Below are positions 1-8,264 of a stretch of DNA of 64,000 nucleotides, piece by piece. This DNA comes from Chelatococcus sp. YT9 (GTDB lineage Bacteria; Pseudomonadota; Alphaproteobacteria; Rhizobiales; Beijerinckiaceae): the NCBI RefSeq assembly GCF_018398315.1, contig NZ_JAHBRW010000001.1, positions 3,542,501-3,606,500 on the forward strand. The letters run 5' to 3'. Made by a program: the position numbers and the translations under genes. Position 1 is the first letter of the stretch, and each line of letters opens with the position of its first letter. The notes below the pieces were generated by a model. That model had not been told where the DNA came from. It saw only the letters and a list, made by a program, of their open reading frames with translations, and made no database searches.

Positions 1-480
1 GATGGTACGTCCCACCACCAGAAGGATGAGCCCTGCCACGAACCAGCTCGCGAGCCAGACGCGTGAAAAATCCTCGCCGCGCTTGGCGAAGAAGAGGGCG
101 GCCATCAGAATGAGGAAGATCCCGCACCATCCTCCGAGAAGGCGCAGTCCCTGGGTGACCATCGCGCGGAATGAGCTGACGTGATAGATGCCGAGCGCTT
201 GAAACACAACGACGGTCAGCATCGCGATGGCCAGGATCGTGAAGCCGTGGATGATCGGGAACTGGCTGCCTGGCGTCAGATAGAGGGCGTGCACGGCAAG
301 GCCGGTGACCGCGACGATGACGAAATCAACAACGCGCGCTATTCCGGCTAGAACGACCGGGGAATAGGTCGGCTTGATGGGGCGCGCTGCGATCTCCTCC
401 GCGAGGGGGGGCAGCGGCCGCTCGGCGTCGTCCGGGAGCATCGGCTGCTTGAGAAGATCACGAATGTCGTAGGTAGGCAT
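1..480 (-). CDS. Exopolysaccharide priming glycosyltransferase (undecaprenyl-phosphate sugar phosphotransferase), N-terminal part
   Basis: This is the first 160 codons of a gene that runs off the left edge, starting at the ATG at 478-480. The visible part begins MPTYDIRDLLKQPMLPDD and then shows four hydrophobic stretches (about residues 43-63, 80-98, 115-130 and 143-158). This is the multi-helix N-terminal membrane region typical of WcaJ/PssY/ExoY-long type enzymes. Those enzymes transfer a sugar-1-phosphate to undecaprenyl phosphate as the first step of exopolysaccharide repeat-unit assembly at the inner membrane. The catalytic C-terminal domain lies outside the window, so the family call rests on the membrane region and on the adjacent glycosyltransferase, export and chain-length genes. 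A hairpin lies just upstream of the start (494-521). Confidence 0.72.
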   Translation of the reverse strand, partial: MPTYDIRDLLKQPMLPDDAERPLPPLAEEIAARPIKPTYSPVVLAGIARVVDFVIVAVTGLAVHALYLTPGSQFPIIHGFTILAIAMLTVVVFQALGIYHVSSFRAMVTQGLRLLGGWCGIFLILMAALFFAKRGEDFSRVWLASWFVAGLILLVVGRTI

Positions 481-493
481 AGGCCGCCTCTTT

Positions 494-521
494 GCCGGCT
501 CAAGACCCCGCGCGAGCCGGC
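494..521 (-). repeat. Inverted repeat in the leader of the priming glycosyltransferase gene
   Basis: An 8-bp perfect inverted repeat (GCCGGCTC ... GAGCCGGC) with a 12-nt loop lies 14-41 nt upstream of the ATG at 480. On the minus strand it is followed by AAAGAGG, a plausible ribosome-binding site, and not by a U run. It is therefore more likely a 5'-leader hairpin than a terminator of the upstream glycosyltransferase gene. Confidence 0.35.
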
Positions 522-596
522 GAGTATCATCCACCACGATGTGTGGCGACGGGTCACTTCGGCACGAATGCCTAATTGATAAGCGTCACGGAAGCT

Positions 597-1727
597 TTAA
601 CGCCGCACTTCTGCTCGATGTCGGACCGCGGCATCATATCCCAACAGAATACCGTCTACCATCTGAGCGATCAGGAAATGGGCACGGACATAATCGCGCA
701 GTGCGAGCGCATCCGCGGTTGCGCGATCGGGATCGCCCAGGGTTCGTGCGATCGCGTCAGCGAGCGCGGGCGCGTCCGCAGGCGGAACTAGTCGCGCGCC
801 GGCCGGGCCGAAGATCTCGGGTATGCCGCCCACATGGGTCGCGATGAGCGGCTGCCCGGCGGCCGCTGCTTCCAGGATCACGTAGGGCAGGGATTCCGCG
901 CGCGATGGGACGACCATTGCACGGGCATCGCCCAGCACATGGCGGATCGGCGATGGCCGCCTCATCGTCACGGTGGAGGCCAGCCCGAGCTTGGCGATCT
1001 GAGCCTGGAAGGCCGCCTCGTCGGGGCCGGCCCCTACGATCAGGAGCCGTGGGACAGGATGGCCCCGGTCCCGAAGCAGCGCGATCGCATCCAGCAGGAC
1101 ATCCACACCCTTCAGGACACGGAGTTCACCGATGAAAAGAAGATCGAAGGCCGGAGAAGGATGTGAGAGGAGGGAAAACTCCTCCTCGGAGAGGCCGTTG
1201 TGGACGACCTTCTCCAATTGCCCGGAAGGGCCGAGGTAGCGGTGAAACTGGGCGCGAACGAAGTCGCTTTCAAAGATAAAGAGATCGGTGCGCCGCGCGA
1301 GATAGCGTTCCGCAGCCATATAGAGGTGGTGAGCGGGATGTCCGGGGCCATAGTGGAAACTGCCGCCGTGGGGTGTATAGACGAGCGCTGGACCACGCCC
1401 CCGCCTGGTCGCCAGCCGAGCAAACAGGCCGCCTTTGGCGCCATGGCCATGGATGACGTCGGGACGAAGCTGTCGGGCATGGGCGGCGACCCTGCGGATC
1501 GTCACAATGTCTCCAAGTCCAGGCAGACGGCCCATGGGGACACGCTTGACGCTTAGCGACAATGTGGCCTCTAGCCCCGCAAGCGCCGCATCCGCGCGCG
1601 CGCCGCCCGTGGTCGCATCGCATATGATGCCAACATCATGGCCGCGCTCGGTTTGGCCGCGAGCCAGATCCATCACATGGCGAAAGAGGCCGCCGACCGG
1701 CGTGCGGAAGACATGCAGAATGCGCAC
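597..1727 (-). CDS. Glycosyltransferase family 4 (GT-B fold)
   Basis: A 376-residue retaining GT-B glycosyltransferase of the GT4 type, which transfers a nucleotide-activated sugar during exopolysaccharide repeat-unit assembly on the cytoplasmic face. The N-terminal domain begins MRILHVFRTPVGGLFRHV, the usual GT4 start with a glycine-rich loop after the first strand. The C-terminal donor-binding domain carries FIGELRVLKGVD, then LIVGAGPDE, and the EX7E-type region PSRAESLPYVILEAAAAGQP followed by GGIPEIF. I chose the GTG at 1727 because GGGGGAACTGCC precedes it at good spacing and the protein then starts at the first strand. An upstream GTG at 1757 would add ten residues unlike the family. 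It is 63 nt or more from the export gene and read in the same direction, so probably co-transcribed with it. Confidence 0.88.
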   Translation of the reverse strand: MRILHVFRTPVGGLFRHVMDLARGQTERGHDVGIICDATTGGARADAALAGLEATLSLSVKRVPMGRLPGLGDIVTIRRVAAHARQLRPDVIHGHGAKGGLFARLATRRGRGPALVYTPHGGSFHYGPGHPAHHLYMAAERYLARRTDLFIFESDFVRAQFHRYLGPSGQLEKVVHNGLSEEEFSLLSHPSPAFDLLFIGELRVLKGVDVLLDAIALLRDRGHPVPRLLIVGAGPDEAAFQAQIAKLGLASTVTMRRPSPIRHVLGDARAMVVPSRAESLPYVILEAAAAGQPLIATHVGGIPEIFGPAGARLVPPADAPALADAIARTLGDPDRATADALALRDYVRAHFLIAQMVDGILLGYDAAVRHRAEVRR

Positions 1728-1820
1728 GGCAGTTCCCCCAGCATCCGTTGGCGGCACCCATTGTTGCCCTTCCTGATGAAGGGATCAAGGCTTGAACTTG
1801 AGCGGATGATCCGGCTGTCC

Positions 1821-2384
1821 TCAGAACCAGCGTTCCTTCAGCATGATCGTATCGCCGGGTTGCACCGGATAAGTGAGCGGGACGGTGCCGATGACGACCT
1901 TGCCGCCTTGTTGGCGGGTGATCTGGGCTTCGTTTTGGTCAGCGCGCGGCGAGAAACCACCCGCGATGGCGACGGCAGTCTGCACGGTCATGCCGCTGAC
2001 GAACGGATACTGACCTGAGCTCTGCACCTCACCCAGAATGAAGAACGGACGATAGGTATCGACCTCTACAGTCACACGCGGCTCGCGCAGATAGCTGGCG
2101 CGCAGCTTCTGCTCGATGAGTTTCGCGAGATCCTGGGTCGTGCGCCCTGTCGCCGGGATCGTGCCCACGAGTGGCATCGTGATGCGGCCCTGCGCATCCA
2201 CCGTGTAGATGTTTGAAAGGTTATCCTGGGAGAATACGATCACGCGAAGTTTGTCACCCGGGCCGAGGGTATAGGGCTGAGATGGCAGAGCGCGAAAGAC
2301 CTCGACCGCGGGTTGACGTTGCGCGCAGGCTGCGCAGGCGAGGCCAATAAGGAGGGCATAAACAAGCGAATGTGTGCGCGCCAT
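1821..2384 (-). CDS. Polysaccharide export outer-membrane lipoprotein (Wza/ExoF/BexD-like)
   Basis: A 187-residue protein with a lipoprotein signal (hydrophobic stretch then LACAAC, predicted lipidated Cys near residue 19). It then has the Poly_export domain (YTLGPGDKLRVIVF, VDAQGRITMPLVGTI) and a SLBB-like segment (FFILGEVQSSGQYPF, GMTVQTAVAIAGGF). This family forms the outer-membrane channel for exopolysaccharide secretion and works with the Wzz/Wzc-like protein encoded divergently at 2559. The ATG at 2384 gives a clean signal peptide. An in-frame GTG at 2414, with GAGG upstream, would add ten residues before it. It is short compared with Wza (about 380 residues), as is usual for the ExoF-type minimal form. 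Confidence 0.88.
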   Translation of the reverse strand: MARTHSLVYALLIGLACAACAQRQPAVEVFRALPSQPYTLGPGDKLRVIVFSQDNLSNIYTVDAQGRITMPLVGTIPATGRTTQDLAKLIEQKLRASYLREPRVTVEVDTYRPFFILGEVQSSGQYPFVSGMTVQTAVAIAGGFSPRADQNEAQITRQQGGKVVIGTVPLTYPVQPGDTIMLKERWF

Positions 2385-2443
2385 GATCTTGCTGCTGTTA
2401 ATGCTGCACTGCACGGTAGCCTCGCATGGTTAATAAAGAATTA

Positions 2444-2459
2444 GCAGGGCCGGTCCTGC
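2444..2459. promoter_or_regulatory. Palindrome in the divergent exopolysaccharide promoter region
   Basis: GCAGGGCCGGTCCTGC is a 16-bp palindrome with a single mismatched pair. It sits between the divergent export lipoprotein and co-polymerase genes, with an A/T-rich stretch (GGTTAATAAAGAATTA) just to its left. It could be an operator for both genes. No protein can be assigned to it. Confidence 0.3.
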
Positions 2460-2558
2460 GTACCCCCTGTTGGGAGCAGCACGCGATGGGTGCGGTCTTA
2501 ACTCTACGGCAACCAAGAAGTGATTTTCTTTTGGCGCAAAACATGCGTGGGTGAGCCT

Positions 2559-4712
2559 ATGTCGAAGTTCTTTGGCGCCGGTGCAGCAGACAGAGGCGCC
2601 GTTTCGCGGCCGGTGGACGATCTTGATGTGGGTCAAATCTGGCGCGCCGTCGTGGCGCGGCGGCTTTGGATCATCATACCCACCCTGTTGGCGTGCATAG
2701 GTGCGGCGGTTGCCGTCAATCTGATGGCTCCGCGCTACACCGCGGAAACCCGGATCTTCCTGCAGAACGGAGACAACTTCTACACGCGTCCAGGGGGGGC
2801 CCCTGAGTTACAGGGGCAGATTGATGGCGAGGCTGTGCAGAGCCAGGTCCAGCTGATCATGTCGCGGGATCTCGCACGCGAGGCGATCCGCAAACTCGAC
2901 TTGACCAATAATCCGCTCTTCAACAATCCCGATGCGCCGCCCGGCCTGGTCCGCCGTCTCACCAATGCCGTTGGCATCAAGAGCCAGGCGCCGGCGGGCA
3001 ATTCCGAAGAGCGCGCTCTCGACAAGTTTGCGGAGCGGCTGCAGGTTTTCCAGGTTGGGAAATCGCGCGTGCTCGCGATCGAGTTTACCGCTGAGGACCC
3101 CGATCTCGCGGCGCGTGTCGCCAATACGGTTGCCGAGCTCTACATCGCCCTGCAGCAGACGGTGAAGCAAGAGGCGGCCCGTTCAGCTTCTGAATGGCTC
3201 GCCAGCAATATCGAGCCATTGCGCAAGCGGGTCGCCGAGGCTGAGGCGCGTGTTGAAGATTTCCGTGCCAAGACGGGGCTTCTGCTTGGAAGCGGAACAG
3301 CTACTCTGCCAACGCAGCAACTTGCCGATCTCTCAGCACAGCTTGCCGCGTCGCGCACCGCGCAATCCGACGCGCAGGCGAAGGCGAAGATGATCCGCAG
3401 CATGTTAGGATCCGGCAATCTTCTCGAGATTCCTGAAGTTGCCAACAATGATCTCGTGCGCCGGCTGACGGAGCAGCGTATTGCGCTGCGAACCCAGCTT
3501 GCCCTGGAATCGCGCAACCTTCTGCCGGAGCATCCGCGCATCAAGGAACTGAACGCCCAGCTCAGCGACCTCGATGGCCAGATCCGGATGGCTGCCGAGC
3601 GTGCGGTGCGTGCCTTCGAAAGCGATGCGCGCCTTGCGGGATCACGGGTGGACAGCCTGGTCGCTGCGATCAACGCACAGAAGCAGGTTGCTGTCGACGC
3701 CAATGAAAATGAGGTCAAGCTTCGGGCGCTGGAGCTGGATGCACGCAGTGAACGCGAGCAGCTGGAGGGCTTTCTCGCCAAGTACCGCGAGGCCCAGGTG
3801 CGCGATAGCCGTGATGCCGCGCCAGCGGATGCTCGTATTGTTTCGCGAGCGGTTGCGCCGAGCGCGCCGACCTTCCCGAAGAAGGTCCCGATCATTCTCA
3901 TCGCCACACTTGCGACTTTCGCCCTCACATCTGTCGCCGTCCTTTCTCTGGAACTGATCTCCGGCCGGGCAACGATTGCGCGTGAGGAGGAGAGTTATGG
4001 CCCCGCTCCGCAGCCGATGACACAAGCGACGCAGGAGCCCTTTCTGACGCTGCCAGCGCCGATCGACGCGGAGTTCCGTGATGTCGTCGCGCCTGCGGCC
4101 ATGTCGGCGGAAGACCCTCCCGACAACGCAGGCGGCAGTTTCGACGTCATCCTGTCCAAGCTCGCCTTGCCGGAGCACAAGGGGAGGGGACGCCGGCTAT
4201 TCGTCGCGGAAGCCAACGTTACTGCCGGCAGTACCGACATGGCCCGTGCCCTAGCCCGTCACCTGTCGCGCACCGCACGGACGGTGCTCATCAATCTCGT
4301 CGTTGTGAAGGACGTAGACTTCGAGGAGCCGGGCCTGACCGACCTGGTCACCGAGCGCGCCGGTTTTTCTGAAGTGCTCGGGCGTGAGGCAGGTTCGCGC
4401 TTGCATGTAGTCGCGCACGGCACGCAACCATCGGAGGTGCTGGTTCGCGACCCGGACGCTGTCGCGCTGTCGCTTTCGGCGCTCGATCAGACCTATGAGT
4501 GGGTCGTATGTGGTCTGTCGCCCGGACTGGACCCGGCGATTCTCGGCGCCTTCGCAAGCCGCACGGATGGCTCCGTCCTGGTGTCCCGCGAGGCCGACGA
4601 CGAGGAGGCGACTTTGAAAGCCTACCAGAACTTGCAGGGCCTCGGGGCTCAGAACATCGTTGTCGCGGTTACGCCGTCGGAGAACGACGGTCCGCTGCAC
4701 CGGGCGGCGTGA
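2559..4712 (+). CDS. Wzz/Wzc-like exopolysaccharide co-polymerase with degenerate kinase domain
   Basis: A 717-residue inner-membrane polysaccharide co-polymerase. A Wzz domain starts at about residue 22 and a first membrane helix lies at 36-56 (RLWIIIPTLLACIGAAVAV). A long periplasmic coiled-coil region follows (about 150-420), then the conserved proline-rich segment (APSAPTFPKKVP) and a second membrane helix at about 443-466. The cytoplasmic part from about 540 looks like a BY-kinase fold (RRLFVAEANVTAGSTDMARALA, TVLINLVVV), but the place of the Walker A loop reads NVTAGSTDM, without GKS/T, and there is no C-terminal Tyr cluster. It is probably structural and not catalytic. The ATG at 2559 has GGTGAG upstream. 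An in-frame GTG at 2520 would add 13 residues. It partners the export protein encoded divergently. Confidence 0.88.
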   Translation: MSKFFGAGAADRGAVSRPVDDLDVGQIWRAVVARRLWIIIPTLLACIGAAVAVNLMAPRYTAETRIFLQNGDNFYTRPGGAPELQGQIDGEAVQSQVQLIMSRDLAREAIRKLDLTNNPLFNNPDAPPGLVRRLTNAVGIKSQAPAGNSEERALDKFAERLQVFQVGKSRVLAIEFTAEDPDLAARVANTVAELYIALQQTVKQEAARSASEWLASNIEPLRKRVAEAEARVEDFRAKTGLLLGSGTATLPTQQLADLSAQLAASRTAQSDAQAKAKMIRSMLGSGNLLEIPEVANNDLVRRLTEQRIALRTQLALESRNLLPEHPRIKELNAQLSDLDGQIRMAAERAVRAFESDARLAGSRVDSLVAAINAQKQVAVDANENEVKLRALELDARSEREQLEGFLAKYREAQVRDSRDAAPADARIVSRAVAPSAPTFPKKVPIILIATLATFALTSVAVLSLELISGRATIAREEESYGPAPQPMTQATQEPFLTLPAPIDAEFRDVVAPAAMSAEDPPDNAGGSFDVILSKLALPEHKGRGRRLFVAEANVTAGSTDMARALARHLSRTARTVLINLVVVKDVDFEEPGLTDLVTERAGFSEVLGREAGSRLHVVAHGTQPSEVLVRDPDAVALSLSALDQTYEWVVCGLSPGLDPAILGAFASRTDGSVLVSREADDEEATLKAYQNLQGLGAQNIVVAVTPSENDGPLHRAA

Positions 4713-4892
4713 GTGGCTTTGTGCCCATGGTGTCAGCCCAGATTCTCTGATGCGGTACGCGGATCTTGATCGCTGGCGCGATCACACGCCAGTTTCGTCG
4801 TGCAATGCGCCAGTTTTATCTGGCATTTAGCGCAGATTTGCGAGAAAACTCCCCCTTATCTTGTTGAAATCAATCAACAACGGGTGGGAGCG

Positions 4893-5348
4893 ATGGCGCA
4901 TTTGGGCAACTTCAGCGCTTGTGTGATCGGCGGGACTACGGCCGCACTCTTGGTCATCTGCCCGGCGCGAGCCTTCGACAATCATAGCGCCGGCATGCCG
5001 GGCGTTGTCGTGACGCCTTTGGTGGCCACGACAATAACCGCGAGCGGTCAGCCTATCACGCTGCCGAAAGGCAATGCGGAGGTCATCGTCTCGACGTTCG
5101 ATATCGCGCCAGGCGCAACGCTGCCGGTGCACAAACACCCATTCCCGCGCTACGCCTATGTGCTTGCCGGAGATCTTCGTGTGACGAATACCGACACCAA
5201 GAAAAGCGATGATTACAAGGCGGGTGATTTCATCGTCGAGATGATAGGGGAGTGGCACCAGGGCACGAATATCGGCACGACGCCCGTCAAACTGCTCGTC
5301 ATCGACCAGGTCGACAAAGGCGCGGTCAATACCGTTCTCCGCGATTGA
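4893..5348 (+). CDS. Secreted cupin-domain protein
   Basis: A 151-residue protein with an N-terminal signal sequence (hydrophobic core ACVIGGTTAALLVICPARAFD, residues about 7-28) and one small beta-barrel cupin domain. The cupin shows the first motif PGATLPVHKHPFPRYAYVLAG (two His, spaced as in metal-binding cupins) and the second around GDFIVEMIGEWHQGTN. The ATG at 4893 has GGTGGGAG upstream; the frame is open further upstream but without a signal peptide. It sits alone on the plus strand between exopolysaccharide genes. Its substrate is unknown. Related proteins are annotated only as cupin-domain proteins. Confidence 0.8.
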   Translation: MAHLGNFSACVIGGTTAALLVICPARAFDNHSAGMPGVVVTPLVATTITASGQPITLPKGNAEVIVSTFDIAPGATLPVHKHPFPRYAYVLAGDLRVTNTDTKKSDDYKAGDFIVEMIGEWHQGTNIGTTPVKLLVIDQVDKGAVNTVLRD

Positions 5349-5375
5349 GCCATGCGCGTCCGGGCGCGTACATAA

Positions 5376-6593
5376 TCAGGGCAATCTTTGGCGTACGCGC
5401 TCGAGCAGTGCTTTGGCCCAGGGCGTCTGCTTCACCCATCGCTTCGCTGCGCGCATGCCGCCGTCGGCCAAGCCATAGGCTTGTCCTTTGAGGCTCACTG
5501 GCAGGTATGTGTCCGTGAGCTCTTCGATCTTGTTGCAGACGACAAGCTTGTAAGGAGCCTCGCCCACCCCGAGATCGAATGTTGCGAGGCCCCGCCGGCA
5601 TTGGGTCTCGATCACATAGGTCAACAGGAGATCACCGGGACTGGACTTGATGACATCGTCCTCGGTGCAGAAGGAATTGAACATTCCGCAGAAGCGCGTG
5701 CCCGCGCTCGTGCCACCGAAGGTTGCTATAATCCGGTCTCCAACTGTGAGAGCGTAAAGTTCGATTGCCGGCTCTTGATTTTCTATCCTCTCGCTTCCGC
5801 GCTGCAGGAATGCGATCGCTGCGGGATTGGCGAAGGGATTGTTGATGTGCTTCTGTTGAAAGCGCAGGCCCTTCTGGTCAAGAAAAGCATCTAGCACTTT
5901 CGCCGCTTCCACAGGATCCTCCACCCGCCGGTAGTCGAGCACGCCTATTTCCGAGAGGCGCCGCTCCTTTTTACGCATCTTCTTCCGCGTCTCTCCACCG
6001 TGCAGCACATGCGCTGTCTTGTCGGGGGGAAAGTCGAGGTCCCGCTTGAAGCCGGGGCTGGGACTGCGATGTCCGCCGAGGCTGGCGAACGGATTGGGGA
6101 TGCCCTGCCATTCCGCGGGCTGGTTGGAGAAGGCAAACACATCGATGCTGCCGGTGGCGTGTGCGATCTCGTTCAGGATCTTGCGACAGGCGGCCCCGTC
6201 GAGCAGCGGAAGGGCATCCGGATCAAACAGCGGCATATGGAAGTTCGCCTGCTTGCCGCCGGGTAACGTCGCGACAGTGGTCGACTTGTGGCGGCGCAGC
6301 GCCAGCGGAAGCAGCATGACGAGCTCGCCCGCCGTGTCCTCCACGGTGGCCACGATCAGGGTTTCCATGTTCGCCCGGCCCAGGGTATCGGCGTAGGCCA
6401 TCACCCAGGCGTACATCTGGTATGGGGTGCCAACCGCGCGGGTGCCGAATTCACGCCAGAGGCCGGCGATCGCGGCAACGTCGCGATGAATCCTGACAAG
6501 GCCGAGCCTTCGTGTAGCGGCAGGCGTGAGGCTGACATCGAGGCGAGGAGCGATTTTCATCATCGCGGCCCCTTCGCTCGGCATGCTGCTCAT
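5376..6593 (-). CDS. GNAT/FemAB-like acetyltransferase of the CelD exopolysaccharide type
   Basis: A 405-residue protein of the BioF2-like (CelD) family, which has two GNAT folds and is usually encoded in cellulose and other exopolysaccharide loci. The N-terminal half contains IAGLWREFGTRAVGTPYQMY and the middle a basic stretch (GGETRKKMRKKERRL). The C-terminal GNAT domain has YALTVGDRIIATFGGT and GLATFDLGVGEAPYK, where the FDLGVGE segment is diagnostic of this family. It probably acylates a sugar residue or lipid-linked intermediate; the substrate is not visible. The start is ATG 6593 with AGGATCGCC upstream; ATGs at 6584 and 6560 are also in frame. It is divergent from the deacetylase gene at 6819. 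Confidence 0.82.
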   Translation of the reverse strand: MSSMPSEGAAMMKIAPRLDVSLTPAATRRLGLVRIHRDVAAIAGLWREFGTRAVGTPYQMYAWVMAYADTLGRANMETLIVATVEDTAGELVMLLPLALRRHKSTTVATLPGGKQANFHMPLFDPDALPLLDGAACRKILNEIAHATGSIDVFAFSNQPAEWQGIPNPFASLGGHRSPSPGFKRDLDFPPDKTAHVLHGGETRKKMRKKERRLSEIGVLDYRRVEDPVEAAKVLDAFLDQKGLRFQQKHINNPFANPAAIAFLQRGSERIENQEPAIELYALTVGDRIIATFGGTSAGTRFCGMFNSFCTEDDVIKSSPGDLLLTYVIETQCRRGLATFDLGVGEAPYKLVVCNKIEELTDTYLPVSLKGQAYGLADGGMRAAKRWVKQTPWAKALLERVRQRLP

Positions 6594-6762
6594 GGCGATC
6601 CTATCCTGTGCTGAAGGCGTTTTCTTCGGCCCCGCCCGCCGTGGTCGAGTGACAATGGCCCAATGGGGAGGTAGCGGGGGAGGAGAGCGGCGTCAATCGA
6701 TGCTTGTGAAAGCAGTTAGCGGACGTGAAATCAGACCGCGTCCACTGAACCCGCTCACTTGA

Positions 6763-6781
6763 AAAGATTGGATCAATCTTT
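6763..6781. promoter_or_regulatory. Perfect palindrome upstream of the deacetylase gene
   Basis: AAAGATTG GAT CAATCTTT has 8-bp perfect arms around a 3-nt centre. It lies 38 nt before the deacetylase ATG and 170 nt before the divergent acetyltransferase start. There is no U run after it, so an operator is more likely than a terminator. Confidence 0.4.
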
Positions 6782-6818
6782 CTCGCTCATGGTGCTGGCG
6801 TGATGAGGGGGAGATGAC

Positions 6819-7874
6819 ATGAGCATCCGCTATTCCGTGTTGCGCATGGGCTTTGCCATGATTGCCGCCACCCAGGCGAACCGGTGGCTCGGACCCTTTG
6901 CACGGGGCCGGGGGCTGATCCTGACGCTGCACCATGTCCGACCGAGGGTGCCGCGCGACTTTGCTCCCAATGCTATTCTGGAGATCACACCGGACTTTCT
7001 CGATCAGGCGCTCCACACTCTTGCGCGCAGCCATGATTTCGTAGCTCTAGGCGATATCCCACAGCGCCTTCGAGAGCCGGACGGACGTCCATTCGTCGCG
7101 GTGACCTTTGACGACGGCTATCGCGATAACGCCGAATTCGCCCTACCAGTGCTTCAGCGTCATGGAGTGCCGTGGACCCTGTTCGTGACGCCCGGCTTCG
7201 CCGATCGCAGCGCGCAGCTCTGGTGGCTCGAGCTCGAGGAAGCGATCCGTCGCCTCGACCATCTCGAGGTCGAGGTGGGAGGGAGTGAGCCGCTGTCTCT
7301 CAGCCTGCCTGCCCGAAGCGCGACCGAGAAAGCAACAGCGTTTGACCAGCTTTATTGGCAGTTGCGCGCCGGAACAGAAGAACGCCTGCGTGCCGTCGTG
7401 GCCGAACTCGCGCAGCGTACGGGCGTCGATGGCATCGAGATGGTGGAACGCCTCTGTCTCGATTGGGATGGCCTGCGCGCGCTGTCAGGTAAGGCGGGCG
7501 TATCCATCGGCGCCCACACGATGACCCATCCGATGCTGGCCAAGCACAGTCGGGAGACCGCGCGGGCGGAGATGTACCAGAGTCGCGAAACGATCGAGCG
7601 CGAGCTCGGCATAGATGTGCGGCATTTCGCCTACCCGGTCGGTGATCGAGGTTCTGCCGGCCCAAGGGAGTTCGACATGGCCGCCGAAGCGGGGTTCGAG
7701 GTCGCGGTGACGACGCGGCCGGGCCATATCTTTGCCGAGCATGCCGGACATTTGCAGGCGCTGCCGCGGGTTTCGCTGAACGGCGCCTTTCAGACAGGTG
7801 CTGCCGTCCAGGCGCTTGCCTCCGGCGTCCCGTTCCTGCTTTGGAACCGTGGACGGCATCTCAATGTCAATTAG
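6819..7874 (+). CDS. Polysaccharide deacetylase (NodB/CE4 family)
   Basis: A 351-residue CE4 deacetylase. The NodB domain starts at about residue 90 with the metal-binding motif TFDDGYRDN (catalytic Asp and metal Asp), and continues with FVTPGFADR and a His-rich motif GAHTMTHPML, which supplies the H-x3-H metal ligands. The motif HFAYPVGDRG follows near the end. These enzymes remove N- or O-acetyl groups from sugar polymers. No convincing signal peptide is seen, so cytoplasmic or membrane-associated action is likely. The start is ATG 6819, preceded by GGGGGAGATGAC. Its position beside the acetyltransferase suggests that this locus controls the acylation state of the polymer. Confidence 0.9.
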   Translation: MSIRYSVLRMGFAMIAATQANRWLGPFARGRGLILTLHHVRPRVPRDFAPNAILEITPDFLDQALHTLARSHDFVALGDIPQRLREPDGRPFVAVTFDDGYRDNAEFALPVLQRHGVPWTLFVTPGFADRSAQLWWLELEEAIRRLDHLEVEVGGSEPLSLSLPARSATEKATAFDQLYWQLRAGTEERLRAVVAELAQRTGVDGIEMVERLCLDWDGLRALSGKAGVSIGAHTMTHPMLAKHSRETARAEMYQSRETIERELGIDVRHFAYPVGDRGSAGPREFDMAAEAGFEVAVTTRPGHIFAEHAGHLQALPRVSLNGAFQTGAAVQALASGVPFLLWNRGRHLNVN

Positions 7875-7882
7875 AACACCGC

Positions 7883-8098
7883 TCAGCGGTCGGTGGCGTC
7901 CGGGCGTTCCATCCAGCGGATGAGGGGTAGCAGCGGCAGGATCCAGGCGAGCCCGACAATCACGTAGAAGGCCATCTGGACGCCCTTCGACGAGGCCTGC
8001 ACGCGCCCTTGCGCCAGGGCCATGGCCACCAGCGCATAGACGCAGACGAAGACCAGCATGAAGACCGTACCAAGAAACTTGCGCGTGCGCCGGCGCAT
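7883..8098 (-). CDS. DUF2842 family small membrane protein
   Basis: A 71-residue protein beginning MRRRTRKFLGTVFMLVFVCV, with two membrane helices (about 9-30 and 42-60) and a C-terminal IRWMERPD. Length and pattern fit the DUF2842 family, which occurs in alphaproteobacteria and has no known function. The start may be ATG 8098 or ATG 8104 (two residues longer). AGGA lies upstream of both. It is convergent with the deacetylase gene (8-nt gap). Confidence 0.8.
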   Translation of the reverse strand: MRRRTRKFLGTVFMLVFVCVYALVAMALAQGRVQASSKGVQMAFYVIVGLAWILPLLPLIRWMERPDATDR

Positions 8099-8264
8099 GA
8101 CCATCCATTCCTGCAACAGGCTATGACCAAGGGTGCGGCGGCAGGAAGCGTTGTTCCCGCGGCCGCCGCGGACTATGTGTCGGTTGCACGCCGTCCGCAA
8201 CCCCCGCCGAACTGCAGGGGGTGAGGGACCGTGCTGCTGCATGAGAGCATGGGTGAGGGTATCG

